This document shows, in pieces, positions 1-12,778 of a stretch of DNA of 64,000 nt. The translations under genes and the position numbers were made by a program. Position 1 is the stretch's first letter. Each line of letters starts with the position of its first letter. The DNA comes from Gentiana macrophylla (taxonomy: Eukaryota; Streptophyta; Magnoliopsida; Gentianales; Gentianaceae), in assembly GCA_026214975.1 (NCBI GenBank), contig JAOBSW010001210.1, positions 55,230 to 119,229 of the forward strand, written 5' to 3'. Under the pieces are notes generated by a model. That model was not told the origin of the DNA and made no database searches. It worked only from the letters and a program-made list of their open reading frames with translations.

Positions 1-2740
1 CAACTCTCCTTTGTTCATCCTGGTAGCTTAGCCAGTCTGCCCAAGCTTCATCTTGTGTTTGATTTTGATATAGACCTTCATGGACTCTGAAAAATTCTCT
101 CACATGATCTAGAATTTCAGTCTCATACTCTTGTCTGTTTCTGTGAGTTGGGAAGCTTCTTTTCTCTCTGCTAGTGCCGGTTCTGTGATCTATTGCTGAC
201 CTCCTTTGTTGATTTGATCCAGGTCTTTTCTGTCCAGGTCTTTGATGTCCACCTGATCTATCTCTATCATCATCCCTTCTATGAACAGGATGGGGAAATC
301 CTACGAAGGGTTCATTTGAGGCCTTTTCTCTTTCTTCTCTGGCCTTCCTTTGCTGTTCTTCAGCTTCATTTCTGATTCTTCTTTCTCTGTCTCTTGCTCT
401 CAACTATTCCTCTGTAAAATGTGGGGGCCTTACTATTGATCCTTCAGGCTTACTTGTTTCCCCCTTTTTGGCAGCATCATCCCTTTACTGGAGTAAGATG
501 CTATTTGTAGCCTCTGTTGTTCCAATCAGAGAGTCCAATTTTGACTCAATAGATGTGAATTTTTTGTCATGATCAGTCAGTTTCTCAGTGACACTGCAAA
601 ATCTGGTGCCAAATGCCAATGCCATTGAATCATTTTCTTAGGAAATGTGTTGTCTGAGACCTGCAAGGTTGTTAGTAATATTGATGTTGAGCTGTCTCAT
701 AAGATTTCCTTGTTGTTGGACAACAATGTTCTGCACATCAATGTACTCTGCAATGGCCTGGAACTTTTGCTCAATGGAGTAACTTTTATCATTAAATGCT
801 GAAGTCATGGATCTGAGGTACATGGCTTGTTGCTCCAGTTCTTCAGCCAGCAGATCTGCAGCTTTTTCAAAAGTATCGTTGGAGATGCCAGTGGCCAGCT
901 GAGAGAGTTTGTGTCGGGTGTCAGCTGGTTCTGGTTCTGTTTGTTGTCCTCTGTCTTGATGTTGAGTAACATCTGCATCGACTTCCAAATCTTCAAGTAT
1001 TTGGGTGGATGTGTATGCTGGTGTGGTTTTGGCTGCTATTCCCCCATGGTCTCTGTGCTAGGATTTCCTTGATCGAGTGGCGGCAATGAGCGGTGTCCAC
1101 TACGTTTGTGGGGTCAGCCGGAGTTTCAACAGATAATGGTTGAGGTGTTGTCTTAGCTGGTGTGGTTGACTTGTTTGATGCATATGGCTATAGAAAAGAG
1201 CTTAAGAGAATGTTGTCAACAATTGCATCAGCTATTTGTTCAGTCTCTTTGTCTTGGCCATCATCATTGTTATCAGCAACATTATCATCATTGTGATCAT
1301 CACCATCATCATCATCATCGGTATTGCTGCCATCAGTTGATTTATAACTGTCTTTGTCAGAGTGCAGATGTATCTTTGCTTTAGCTGCATCAACCATATC
1401 CCAGAGTGGTGATTCATCAAGTACACCAACCAGGGTTGTGATTCCAAGAAACTTGAAAAACCAGGCCTCCTCAGCAAGCATATGTTCTGAGTCTTGAAGC
1501 TGATCTCTAGAATCACCTTCCTTCCATTCAAGATATGCTGCAATGCGATCATCAATATCATTTGCAGACATTTGTGCCGGTTTTTCTGGGGTTTCTTCAT
1601 CACCATCTCCTGTTACTTTTGCAGCTTCCTCATTTTTAGGTTATTTATCTTCAAGGCCACTTTCCTCCTCTGGTTGTTCTGCCTCACTTTCAGATTCCTC
1701 TTCTTCTTCTTCGTCTTCATCAATTAACTTTCCAATGTCTATCTTGTCCAAATTTCGTTGGACCTTTTGTTTCTTTCTTTGGATGGTAGTGTGTTTTGTA
1801 GGTTTCTTTCTCTTCCCTTCTCCTGCTTTCTTCTGATGTTTAACATAGGTAAACAAGACTTTGGATTCATGCAGTTTGTGGAGTTGTACAACAGGAACTT
1901 GGAGACATTGCATCAAGTAGTGTAACTGAATCCCATATGACTTTTTCACCCAAAATTGACCTTTCTTCTTCTTCCCTTCTGCTATCCCCTTTTGGCCGCA
2001 TTAGCTTCACCTTGGATTTGCTCTTTGATTTTCAAGAAGAAGTAGGTTGTCCAATTGAATTCCAGATTGTTGTAGATGATTCCCATTAGTCGCATTCTGG
2101 CTTCTGTCATGGCACTATTTGCCCCGAGCTTTCCTTCAATGCTCTTTCCAATTAGGGCACTGAACTCACTGAATGGTTTCTTTAATGCAGATCTAAGGCA
2201 ATTGACCTTCTTAGATCCTGGATTTGTAGTTTTGGTGATTGTTGTCCAGAAATCATCCAGGTTTTGTGGTACCAATGTCACTTTTGCTTGACCCTTGTTT
2301 GAAAGTTTAAGGTGAGTACGAATTACCTTTACTGTGACGACCACTTATGTGCCGTTGACAGATGCAACAATCTTGTCTTCCTCCTATTCATCACCTTCTT
2401 CTGCAAGGAGCCCAGAAACATATTTTGTAGTTTTCCAGAAGGATATTAGACTTTCATAACAAATTTTGGTTATTGGAGGATTTAGAAACGTTGATAATCT
2501 TAGGCTTTTGCATCCAGCTGCTAAGCTTTTCGCTTCCTCATCATTTCCGCATAGTTTTAAGTAGTGTTCTTCTTGAAAGAACGTTCCAGTAGCAATCAAA
2601 TTTTCATACCCAGCTTGGGTGTTTGAGGAGGATGATGCCATTGTTTGAGTAGAGATTTTAGGTTTTGGAGAAGCTTTGAATTTGCAGTGAGAAATAGGGT
2701 TTATAACTTGCAATGAAGTGTAAAGGTTTCTGAAAAACAT
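1..2740 (-). pseudogene. Third ORF (ORF3) downstream of Sirevirus pol, copy S1, decayed
   Basis: Several collinear minus-strand fragments make one broken gene; the likely start is the ATG at 2641 (MASSSSN). Fragments at 2641-1982 resemble the plant domain annotated as putative plant transposon protein. Next come a Lys-rich then Glu-rich stretch (1949-1641), an Asp-rich stretch (1571-1188), and a probable coiled coil with long-range Leu/Ile spacing (988-638). Then follow an Arg/Asp-rich stretch (about 420-190) and a C-terminal module with AWADW and WLSY (about 130-10). Stops or frameshifts separate the pieces, e.g. near 2384, 1982 and 1641. In Sireviruses this position is called env-like, but I see no signal peptide or membrane segment. 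The function is unknown; an accessory or nucleic-acid-binding role is possible. The gene probably continues left of base 1. Confidence 0.65.
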
Positions 2741-2827
2741 CTAAGTGTCGTTTATATTTGATGATTTGGGTAGTGTGAATGTGGTTGAATATGGAAGGAT
2801 TTTATGACATAATGGCGTGATTTTATG

Positions 2828-2952
2828 TATATAAATCCCGATATTTGAGTGTAGTGGGGGAGTGGATTGAGGTAGATAATGATAGATCGCGGGAATCGAG
2901 GCGTTTGTAATTAAAAAATGGTTACCTCCATAATTTCCTTAGTCTCCACGTG
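2828..2952 (-). promoter_or_regulatory. Putative internal promoter of ORF3, copy S1 (G-box and TATA box)
   Basis: On the minus strand a G-box CACGTG (2947-2952) lies about 110 bases upstream of a TATA-like TTTATATA (2828-2836), itself about 190 bases upstream of the ORF3 ATG at 2641. The same order and spacing occur before ORF3 in copies S2 and S3, which supports function over chance in this AT-rich DNA. Confidence 0.5.
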
Positions 2953-3209
2953 TATAAAAGTTGATTTTGTTCACTCTTTAGTTTGCCCATTATTCCAGTC
3001 TTCATTTCGGTGGAGTGCCTTGGCTAGTCACTTAGCCGGTGTAGTGAATCTTTCATCGAGTTTGTTTTATTAATCGCTCCTAACAATCGATTAAGTTAAC
3101 CATTGGCCAAAGTGCCTTACTCATTGCCAGATCTCTCAGTAGTGGCAAAGGTTTAATCAGCCGCTCAAGTCACTTAGCTGATTACTCCAGCTTGGCCGCT
3201 CTTTGGTAC
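2953..3209. other. Spacer between pol stop and ORF3 promoter, copy S1
   Basis: Non-coding stretch containing diverged repeats of a motif around GTCACTTAGC (about 3025-3045 and 3160-3185). It matches in position the 110-base direct repeats of copies S2 and S3. No ORF seen. Confidence 0.4.
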
Positions 3210-5559
3210 TTAGTCAATTTCAATTATTCCCAATTCAATTCTTAACTTGCTAAATCTTTCATGACTGAGTGGTTTAGTGAAAATGTCAACTAATTGATCT
3301 TCACTGGGTATGTATCTTAAGATAACATCTCCTTTCTCTACATGATCTCTGATGAAATGATGTCTCACATCAATGTGCTTTGTTCTTGAGTGCAACATTG
3401 GATTTTCAGTAATAGATATGGCACTTATGTTATCACACATGATTGGAATAGTTTTCTCCTCCATTCCATAATCCCTTAGCTGTTGTCTAATCCATAGTAC
3501 TTGTGCACAGCAACTGCATGCTGCTATATATTCTGCTTCAGCTGTTGATGTGGATATAGAGTTTTGCTTTTTACTGAACCAAGAGACTATCCTGGTGCCT
3601 AACATCTGGCATGTTCCAGATGTGCTTTTTCTATCTATCTTGCATCCAGCATAGTCAGAGTCTGAGTATGATATCAACTTGAATCCTCCATCTTTTGGAT
3701 ACCAAATTCCAACATTGATGGTGTTCTTCAGGTATTTCATTATTCTTTTGGCTGCTAGAAGATGAGATTATTTTGGTTGAGCTTGAAATCTTGCACATAC
3801 TCCTACTGCAAATGCTATGTCTGGTCTGCTTGCAGTTAGATATAGTAGGGGTCCAAAGATTCCTCTATACATTTTCTGATCAACATCTTTTCCAGCTTCA
3901 TCTTTTCCAAGAATGACTCTTGCACACATTGGTGTATCTGCTGTGCCACTTGTGTCCATACCATATTTGTGTATTAAGTCTTTTGTATACTTGGCTTGAC
4001 TAACGAAAATACCATCCTTCATTTGTTCCACTTGAAGGTCAAGAAAGTAATTTAATTCTCCCATCATGCTCATCTGAAATTTGCTCTTCATCAGGTTTGC
4101 AAATTTCTCATACAGCTTTTCATCCTCTGATCCAAAGATGATGTCATCAACATAGATTTGTACTAGTAATGTACTTGTTCCTTCCTCTAATTTGAACAGA
4201 GTCTTATCTACAGTTCCCTTGTTGAATCTATTCTTGATCAGAAATTGTGATAGTGTTTCATACCAGGCTCTAGGTGCCTGTTTGAGTCCATAAAGAGCTT
4301 TCTTGAGCTTGTATACTTTGTCTTCTTTTCCTTTGAGTTGAAAACCAGGAGGTTGTTCCACATATACTTATTCTTCCAAAAGACCATTCAGAAATGCACT
4401 CTTGACATCCATTTGATAGACTTTGAAGTCTTTGTGTGCAGCAAAAGCTAGAAAGAGTCTGATTGCCTCCAATCTTGCCACTGGTGCAAATGTTTCATCA
4501 TAATCTATTCCTTCTGCTTGAGAATAGCCTTTTGAAACTAGCCTTGCTTTGTTTCTGACAACTGTTCCTTGCTCATCCATCTTGTTTCTGAATACCCATT
4601 TTGTTCCAATGATGTTGGTTGTGTCTGGCCTGTCAACAAGTTCACAGACTTCATTTCTTTCAAATTCATTTAGTTCTTCTTGCATGGCTGTAATCCAATC
4701 TGCATCTTGAATTGCATCATCTATTGTCTTGGGTTCCACTTGTGATAGAAAACATGTTAGCATATGCTCCAGTTGTCTTCTGGTTCTTACTCCTGTGTGA
4801 ATATTTCCAATGACTTGTTCTTCAGGATGATCTCTTAGCCAATTTAGGTCAGGTTGAAGTTGTTCTTCACTTGGTGCTTCTACAACTTCAGGTTCTGCAT
4901 GAGCTTCAAGTTCTGGTGCTTCTTCTGTTGTAATCACTTCTGGCTCATCTTGATTTCCAAGATTGTGACCTAGAATAGTGGTTGGTACTGTTGTATTCAT
5001 ATACACTTGCCTTTGTGCTGCTTTTTCTTCTTGTTCTTGAAGACTTTCACCATTTGTATTTGGCTCATCAAAGACTACATGTATTGATTCTTCAATCACC
5101 AATGTTCTTTTGTTGAGTACTCTGAATGCCTTGCTGGTGTCTGAGTATCCCATAAAGATTGCTTCATCAGTTTTTTCATCAAAGGTGTGCAACTGATTCC
5201 TGTTCAAAACAAAACATTTAGATCCAAACATGTGTGAATGTGAGATGTCAGGTTTCCTTCCATTCCATATCTCATATGGAGTTGTTCCATGATATTTGTT
5301 GATGATTGATCTGTTCTGTGTATAGCATGTTGTGTTTGCTGCTTCAGCCCAAAACCACTTTGGTATGCATGCATCACAGAGACTTTCTTTCTTGAATGTG
5401 ATCTCTGGCAGCCCTTCAACTAACTTGTTCTTTGATAATGTGTTAATGGTCTTGAAATTTAGATGATTTAATCTTCTATGCCAAATCCAGCTGGTTGATT
5501 GTTTATTTTTGACAAACAAACATGTTTCTGCTTTAGCTGTTGTCCAATCCACCACATAC
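3210..5559 (-). pseudogene. pol: Sirevirus-like copia pol, copy S1: partial GAG-pre-integrase, integrase tail, RT, RNase H
   Basis: Read right to left. The GAG-pre-integrase motif HRRLNHLNF and the start of the integrase zinc finger (CDAC) are followed directly by [11 protein letters not shown], so the catalytic integrase core is deleted (roughly 150 codons compared with copy S2). The integrase tail, the RT with [10 protein letters not shown] and the catalytic YVDD, and the RNase H with STAEAEY and TKHIDVRHHF are all recognisable. Apart from the deletion, the frame is open except for two in-frame stops, at 4368-4370 (just before VYMEQPPGF) and 3768-3770. The 5' end is cut at 5560 by insertion of a copia-like LTR. 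The product would make and integrate cDNA, but this copy cannot integrate by itself. Confidence 0.9.
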
Positions 5560-5641
5560 TGTTGAAATAGTGTCCTAAACCCAATCGGGTTGGACCGGAT
5601 CCGACCGGGTCGGATCATTTCTACTATTTCTTTATGTTTAT
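5560..5641 (+). repeat. 5' LTR of the copia-like element, left part
   Basis: First 82 bases of the LTR, cut at 5642 by insertion of the gypsy element G-A. It holds a near-palindromic GC-rich stretch GATCCGACCGGGTCGGATC (about 5598-5616). It continues at 11474. Confidence 0.7.
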
Positions 5642-7160
5642 TGTTGGGGAGATTTTGCATCATTAAAACAAAAGAAAATTTATAAAACCTATACTACCAT
5701 GCAAAACTACCTCCTCACCGGCCGAATACCGGATAGTTGCTAGTAAAGTTGGATAAGTACGGGTATCGATCCTCAGGGAAAAGGGATGTTGAATCTAATT
5801 TCACTAATCCTACCAATTGTTACTCAAAGAACGAATAAACAAAAGAAACGAAAGAACAAAACATAAAAACAGAAAATAATTCAAATAATCTAACCTAAGG
5901 AATAAAATAAACAATCTAATCTAAAGACATGGGATCAAATAATGCACAAACCTATGTGATCTCAATCCTAATTCAATTCATGATTCTAATTCAATTTGTG
6001 GTTTCACCTTTTCACAAGACATAAACTCCTAATATCTTAGCGAATTTATCTCTCTAGTTATGAATCCCTAATTTCTTAGGTGAATTCAATTATCTATCTC
6101 TCATCTTTCGAATGTTGAGACTGATTTACCATACAAAACTCGGTGTAGATTCAAGTTACTCTCGTATAATCGAATCTAACAACCTAGATAATTAACCAAT
6201 TAACTTGTCATCATTAACGGCTAAAGATCCTATCTTTCTTTCTCGGTGATCTAGCGTTTATGCAACTTTCGTATTATAAACATCAATAGAAAACAAATCT
6301 TCCAATCTATTCTCATGGCATCATAAACACATAGAAAAGATACAAAAGAACTAAACTCATGAAGAAAACTGAATTGAATAAATCAAGAAGAACTCACATA
6401 GTCTAATACATGAATTGATCCAAGAACGCAGCGCGAAAAAGAAACTCCTAATCTAACCTCGGTTCACCCGAGCACAAGGCTCGGGTGACCGGCCTTCAAA
6501 ACTCCAAAAGGCGGCTGCTCTCTTGTGTTTGATGTGTATGAAATTCGGGATGATCTTAGGGTTTGGGGTCTTTGTGCTTTAAATAGAAAATCGAGGCGGT
6601 TGCTACAAAGAACCTAAGTCGGTTCTCATTGAACGCGGCGGTGGACGCCCGTCTAACTAATGGACGCCCGTCCATAATGCTTGGACGGGGTTGGACGCTC
6701 GCTTAGAAACGGCGTCTCGAACTCTCTCGAATGTGAATTACGATTCGACGCTGGTTTGCTTTATCAAACGCCCGCTCACTTTGGACGCCATCCGACGCCG
6801 TCCATCTTGATGGACTTCGATTTCTTGATAATTATCCGATTCTTCCATCTTTATCCTCTTGTAACATCTCTATCTCTTCATCAACACTTCAAATTCGACT
6901 TTAGACTCTTCCAAATCCTTTCCCAAGTTAAAGATATGTATCTACACACATCGAAAAACATACCAAAACGTAACACGATTCCAAAACAACATAAAATCAC
7001 CAAATAAGCATATAAATTGATACGTTTTCATATTTAACTATTAAAAACACCATTTACTCAATATATCGATTATAAGCTCGATGTCTATGAAAAACATCCA
7101 TATACGGGGGAAATTGATGTAAAATATATCATTAAAAACACTACAAATTGACCCTGAACA
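5642..7160 (-). repeat. 3' LTR of element G-A
   Basis: Near-identical to 9954-11473. Differences cluster at CTG/CAG trinucleotides (for example CTGAACTCTCTGAATG in the other copy reads CTCGAACTCTCTCGAATG here), suggesting sequence error. It contains the conserved hairpin at 6464-6488 and repeats of GGACGCCCGT (about 6630-6810). The small ORFs inside are not taken as genes. Confidence 0.9.
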
Positions 7161-7200
7161 ACACCCCCACACTTAAACTTTTGCTCGTCCTCGAGTAAAA
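7161..7200 (-). promoter_or_regulatory. Polypurine tract and adjoining hairpin of element G-A
   Basis: On the minus strand a hairpin (TTTACTCG-AGGA-CGAGCAAA, 7180-7198) is followed by the purine tract AAGTGTGGGGGTGT (7161-7174) that abuts the LTR. The tract would prime plus-strand DNA synthesis. The hairpin plus tract is shared with the Athila-like element and with G-B and G-C. Confidence 0.75.
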
Positions 7201-9932
7201 CAAAGCAAGAACATACCATCAAGAATCCACATAACCTGACACGAGATATAGTCAAAATCATGACAAGCTAGTATTCAGCAAATCGAACTCACTCGGTGAT
7301 GTGTGTGCAGAACCTACTAAACTTCCACCGATCCTCTCTTGATATAATACATCAAGCACTAACAGTTATCCGGTCAACTAAATGAAAACTTCATTCTATC
7401 TACAACACTTACCTAACAAAAACTAATTACCAAGAACATAGTAACTAACTCACAACTAAATTCCTTTGCTTAGTACCAAGAAAATACCTTTCGGGTCTCT
7501 ACTGGGTTTAGATCAACTTGACTTAGAATTCCAAAAGAAACGTATATTTTATATTTCCTATCGTCGCGATCTCAAAAGTATAACACACTCCCTACATTAG
7601 AGGCAACACACCCGAGATCACTCAATCCCTCATTGTCCAAGGTAAACCACATTCCCCAATTGAGGCGGTATCCAAATGGACTCGAGGTGATAGTTACAAA
7701 CAAAATTCCGCAAAGAAATTCTATTCATTTATTATTTATAGATATATATATTTTTATATTTTTCAAACTCTTGGAAACTCTCGGTCAAATATATTTCTAA
7801 CACATTCAAGACTCTCAAAGTTCTCAAGAACACTAAGGTCTTGAGATTCTAACTGTGAGTATAGCACAAGTTCTTAACTTTCATTAATGCTAAATAAGTG
7901 TTATCTCAGATCAAGAATTAACTTTCCTTTAACTAACCGGAAACTATTCTATATTTGGCTCTTCATCTAATAGGTTCATGAAATGAAGTTCAAGTGAGTA
8001 TCGACTTACTAAACCTATTCTCGTAACACGATATGACTATCGATAACAACTAAAGGTGCAGATTATAAAACTAGCATGCCGTTGAAATGTTACTCAGACC
8101 AAACAAAAATTTTTGAAAATTTAGCACTTTTTTATAGAAGTATAAATGTAAATTGAGCAAACGACTCATAGATACATATAAACCATCCTCTCCCCCACAC
8201 TTAGATTGCAACTTGTCCTCAAGTTGTGAAGAATTAAAGAAAAGATAAAGTACTTAGGCGATTGTAGTTCGAAGGTGCAAGTCCTGAAGTGGTCATGAGT
8301 CGAGATCAGAAATCTTTGGATGAAAGCAAAGAACTCGTGGACCATCCACCGAAAATCGGCTTCATCTAAAAGCGCACAATTGCTAATGCAAACACCCCGC
8401 ACACTTGACAAACATGAAATACCTCGGGGTAGGGAGAAATATAACAACAGGAGAGTGAAAGAGAAGATATAAGCACATGATAGAATAGCTCGGATGGAAA
8501 AAGTACCAACCAGGTAAAACACAGGACATCTAAGCGTAAGCCACGTGAAGCTTATAAAGTTCATCAATAAAAATGTGAGCGACTTGAAACCGGCGATTAC
8601 TCACAATAAAGCACATATGTATAATAGTAGGCCAGGTGAAATCTAAATGGATAAAAATTACAATGCAACCTACGTGATATGCAATACTAAAATAATGATG
8701 GCATATGGAAAACCAACAGTAACCATCATAAAAAAAACGAGGTAGTATTACGGAAACCGACAGTTAACTACACTCAGGAAAAATAAAAGAAAAATAAAAA
8801 ACAATGCAACTAGATGACATGCAACTAAATGATATGCACCTATATGATATGCAAAAATAGAAGAAAATAAAAGAAAAAAAACTAGCCCACTCATTTGCAA
8901 CACGACATATATAATAAACGTCTACCAAATAATGACAAAGTTACGATAAACAGCAAGATCGTTCATTACATGCAGTGTAGACGCGCCTTAAGACTCGTCA
9001 AAAGTGATAGCATTATGGAAACCAACAGTTAGCTATACTAAACAGATATAACTCATAAGATGCAATGGTAGCATTACGAAAAACCGACAGTAGCTACCCA
9101 TATGAGTTACAAAAACAAAGGAAGCACGTAAGTCTTAAAAGCTAACAAGATTCATCATAACGATATGTAGCATACGGAAACCGACATTAGCTACTAATTA
9201 ACAATCAGACCAGTTATAGCATACGAGAACCGACAGTAACTATAACATGCCTAGATGAATCAAGTATATAAAAATTAATCAGTTATTTAACATGGATTCG
9301 TAGATGGAAAGATATAAATATGCAAGTTCAGATCATCTACGTAAAAACAATTAGCCACAGAAGCTCAAATTAAAGTATCCATATCAAATAAAGCATTAAA
9401 AATCAAGTTAAGAGAAATTCGGAACCTGGACGGCGCTCAACAAAGCGACGGGCGTTCACCTGGATTTTAGCCTGGACGGGCGTTCAATGGGCTGAACGCC
9501 GTCTACCTCGTAAAAAGCTCGAACAGAGTTGAGCAAAATCGACGGACGGGCGTTCACTAGTCGGGACGCCCGTTTACTCCGCATGTTATGGATCGGACGG
9601 GCGTTCACTTACTTGGACTTTCGTCCAAACAACGAATTTGCAATGTAAACGCAGGAAAGACACGAAACCCTAAATCTTATAAACACAAAGATAGAGCATG
9701 CACAACGCCTACAGATAAATTTTAGCACAGGGGTTAGACTAGGTAACAACAAACATATAGTTCACGTTTCACAAATCGAGTAAAAAACCTTTTGCACATT
9801 CTTAACCCAACGGTTATCGAAACACGGCAAAAATAAAACTCTCGATTTGGTAAACGCTACTTTTATTAAAACGAAAAATAAACGTAAATAAAATCGAAAA
9901 ATTAATTCAACTAAATTCAACAAAACACCAAT
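7201..9932 (-). other. Non-coding interior of element G-A
   Basis: No credible ORF. It contains a second hairpin (CAACTTG-TCCT-CAAGTTG, 8209-8226) next to a purine tract AAGTGTGGGGGAG (about 8190-8202), copying the arrangement at the real polypurine tract 1 kb away. An irregular repeat built on 'accgacagtagc', with variants about every 50-100 bases, spans about 8690-9240. Four to five copies of GGACGGGCGTTCA occur at about 9425-9615, close to the primer-binding site, so in the RNA leader. Confidence 0.6.
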
Positions 9933-9949
9933 TCCCGGCAACGGCGCCA
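9933..9949 (-). other. Primer-binding site of G-A (tRNA-Asp type)
   Basis: TCCCGGCAACGGCGCCA on the plus strand equals the 3' end of plant tRNA-Asp with its CCA start, so the minus-strand RNA can anneal that tRNA. It is four bases from the 5' LTR. Confidence 0.85.
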
Positions 9950-9953
9950 CTTT

Positions 9954-11473
9954 TGTGGGGAGATTTTGCATCATTAAAACAAAAGAAAATTTATAAAACC
10001 TATACTACCATGCAAAACTACCTCCTAACCGGCCGAATACCGGGTAGTTGCTAGTAAAGTTGGATAAATACGGGTATCGATCCTCGGGGGAAAAGGGATG
10101 TTGAATCTAATTTCACTAATCCTACCAATTGTTACTCAAAGAACGAATAAACAAAAGAAACGAAAGAACAAAACATAAAACAGTAAAATAATTCAAATAA
10201 TCTAACCTAAGGAATAAAATAAACAATCTAATCTAAAGACATGGGATCAAATAATGCACAAACCTATGTGATCTCAATCCTAGTTCAATTCATGATTCTA
10301 ATTCAATTTGTGGTTTCACCTTTTCACAAGACATAAACTCCTAATCTCTTAGCGAATTTATCTCTCTAGTTATGAATCCCTAATTTCTTAGGTGAATTCA
10401 ATTATATATCTCTCATCTTTCGAATGTTGAGACTGATTTACCATACAAAACTCGGTGTAGATTCAAGTTACTCTCGTATAATCGAATCTAACAACCTAGA
10501 TAATTAACCAATTAACTTGTCATCATTAACGGCTAAAGATCCTATCTTTCTCTGGTGATCTAGCGTTTATGCAACTTTCGTATTATAAACATCAATAGAA
10601 AACAAATCTTCCAATCTATTCTCATGGCATCATAAACACATAGAAAAGATACAAAAAGAACTAAACTCATGAAGAAAAACTGAATTGAATAAATCAAGAA
10701 GAACTCACATAGTCTAATACATGAATTGATCCAAGAACGAAAAGCGAAAAAAGAAACTCCTAATCTAACCTCGGTTCACCCGAGCACAAGGCTCGGGTGA
10801 CCGGCCTTCAAAACTCCAAAAGGCGGCTGCTCTCTTGTGTTTGATGTGTATGAAATTCGGGATGATCTTAGGGTTTGGGGCTGCTGTGCTTTAAATAGAA
10901 AACTGAGGCGGTTGCTACAGTAACCTAAGTCGGTTCTGCTGAATGCGGCGGTGGACGCCCGTCTAACCAACTGGACGCCCGTCCATAATTCTTGGACGGG
11001 GTTTGGACGCTCGTTTAGACAGCGTCTGAACTCTCTGAATGTGAATTACGATTCTGGACGCTGGTTTGCTTTATCAAACGCCCGTTCACTTTGGACGCCA
11101 TCCGGACGCTCGTCCATCTTGATGGACTTCGATTTCTTGATAATTATCCTGATTCTTCCATCTTTATCCTCTTGTAACATCTCTATCTCTTCATCAACAC
11201 TTCAAATTCGACTTTAGACTCTTCCAAATCCTTTCCCAAGTTAAAGATATGTATCTACACACATCGAAAAACATACCAAAACGTAACACGATTCCAAAAC
11301 AACATAAAATCACCAAATAAGCATATAAATTGATACGTTTTCATATTTAACTATTAAAAACACCATTTACTCAATATATCAATTATAAGCTCGATATCTA
11401 TGAAAAACATCCATATACGGGGGAAATTGATGTAAAATATATCATTAAAAACACTACAAATTGACCCTGAACA
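9954..11473 (-). repeat. 5' LTR of element G-A
   Basis: LTR of 1520 bases on the minus strand. A TATA-like CTATTTAAAG lies near 10889-10898. Upstream of it (10950-11120) are about eight variants of GGACGCCCGTCCA, which look like U3 regulatory repeats. About 100 bases downstream is the perfect 10-base-stem hairpin TCACCCGAGC/GCTCGGGTGA (10776-10800). Near the primer-binding site lies a block (about 10030-10110) conserved in G-B and in the Athila interior. Confidence 0.9.
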
Positions 11474-12746
11474 TTTACACATATATTAAATGGCTTTTAT
11501 GTTGTCATATATATGTTCTTTTAATGAACCAATTATGAATTGTTATATGATAACGTCCTTAGTATTAAACTGTGATAGAGAAACCATGATAGGCGATTAT
11601 GGTTGATGAGATCTCTAATCACTTTAATAAGTTTGATACTTAAATGTCTCTAGGCTGATGTACTATTAACAGGACATTGATAGTATAAATAGACTAGCAC
11701 GTATTAGATGTCTTCTGTCTTTAGGGCAGTGATACATCTCGTCTATCGAAGTGTAGAGACACTTAGACTGTATGTGGACGTGTATTAGTGAATGCGCACG
11801 CGATCGACCCACTTACACGGATAAGTGTCACACTATGTGACGGTTGTGTAATTATCCTTTGACCGAGTCTTCATGGCATCACGGTGTGGATTGTCATGCT
11901 TTGACACTATTGAGGTTTTCAGCCATGGGGGGCGATCATGCGGTAGTGATTGGGTATGATACTGAAGCATGCGGAGTATACATGATTGGTCGTCCGGGAA
12001 TCGCGTATCCTATGATTGGGATCGAATATCCGAAATGGCCTTCTTATAAGGAATGTCTTACTCTCGTGAATCTTTGCAAAGTGGAAGTAAACGAGTTACT
12101 TCGAGAGAGCATGATATCCAGATTATAAGATACGGTCGTTAATGTTTGACACTCGACGTACGACCGTATGGATATTATTACAGCGATAATATTGTAAGTT
12201 ACACGGTAACTGTTTCACATGAAAGGTAGTAGTCATTGCATTTGACTCTTCCGATGATTGGGGGTCACGGTGTGTTGCTAGACGCTATCCCGTGATCGTT
12301 AGGCATGAAGGGCATTGTCGTAATTTGCACTTTGTATCTACGGCCAACATATTCGGAAGCCTATCGGGTCACACACATAAGAACATCTAGCCGGATTAAA
12401 ATGTGGTTATAGTTGATAACCAAATAAGGAAAATTTATCTCGAGACTATAAAGGTTATAGTGGTAAATTAATATGGTGGTATTTATTTATTATGAATAAA
12501 TTAAATACAAGATATTAATTATATTGATTAATTAAAGAATATTTCGGATGCCAATTTATTGGCTAAGGTGGTGCAATTTGTGTGTGTATAAGATACACTT
12601 GGATTGTGCAATTTAATTAATTATATTACATATTATTAATATTAGATATTAATAAAATAAAATAATATATATATGTTATGAATGCATGCGTGTGTGTGTG
12701 TGCATTAAATGCAAATTGGATTTGCATGCATGCGCACCATGTGTGG

Positions 12747-12747
<1 letters not shown>

Positions 12748-12771
<24 letters not shown>
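12748..12771. repeat. (AT)n microsatellite
   Basis: About 24 bases of alternating A and T inside the copia-like LTR. Confidence 0.9.

Positions 12772-12778
<7 letters not shown>

Larger units (their letters stand above)
5642..11473 (-). mobile_element. Complete non-autonomous Ty3/gypsy (Athila-related) LTR element G-A
   Basis: Two LTRs of about 1.52 kb (5642-7160 and 9954-11473), each starting and ending TG...CA. The primer-binding site complements tRNA-Asp (9933-9949). The polypurine tract lies beside the left LTR (7161-7174). The flanks are TTTAT (5637-5641) and TTTAC (11474-11478), a 5-base target duplication with one change. The 2.8 kb interior holds no gag or pol, so transposition would need proteins in trans, probably from an Athila-type partner because the 3' non-coding module is shared. 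Confidence 0.88.

Noticed and set aside
1160..1384. His-rich plus-strand ORF with a run of seven His
   Set aside because: Antisense shadow of the Asp-rich stretch of ORF3 on the minus strand.
6681..7007. 108-codon ORF, and its counterpart at 10951-11217
   Set aside because: Inside G-A LTRs; different lengths in the two copies and no domain.
8690..9240. Regularly recurring 'accgacagtagc' units as a CRISPR array
   Set aside because: Units are imperfect, spacing is irregular and the context is a plant retrotransposon interior.
9933..9949. tRNA-Asp-like sequence as a tRNA gene
   Set aside because: Only the 3' end complement is present beside an LTR; it is a primer-binding site. No full cloverleaf seen in the window.
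11844..12128. 94-codon plus-strand ORF (MCNYPLTESSWHH...)
   Set aside because: It lies wholly inside the copia-like LTR, has no recognisable domain and no partner in other copies; more likely LTR sequence.
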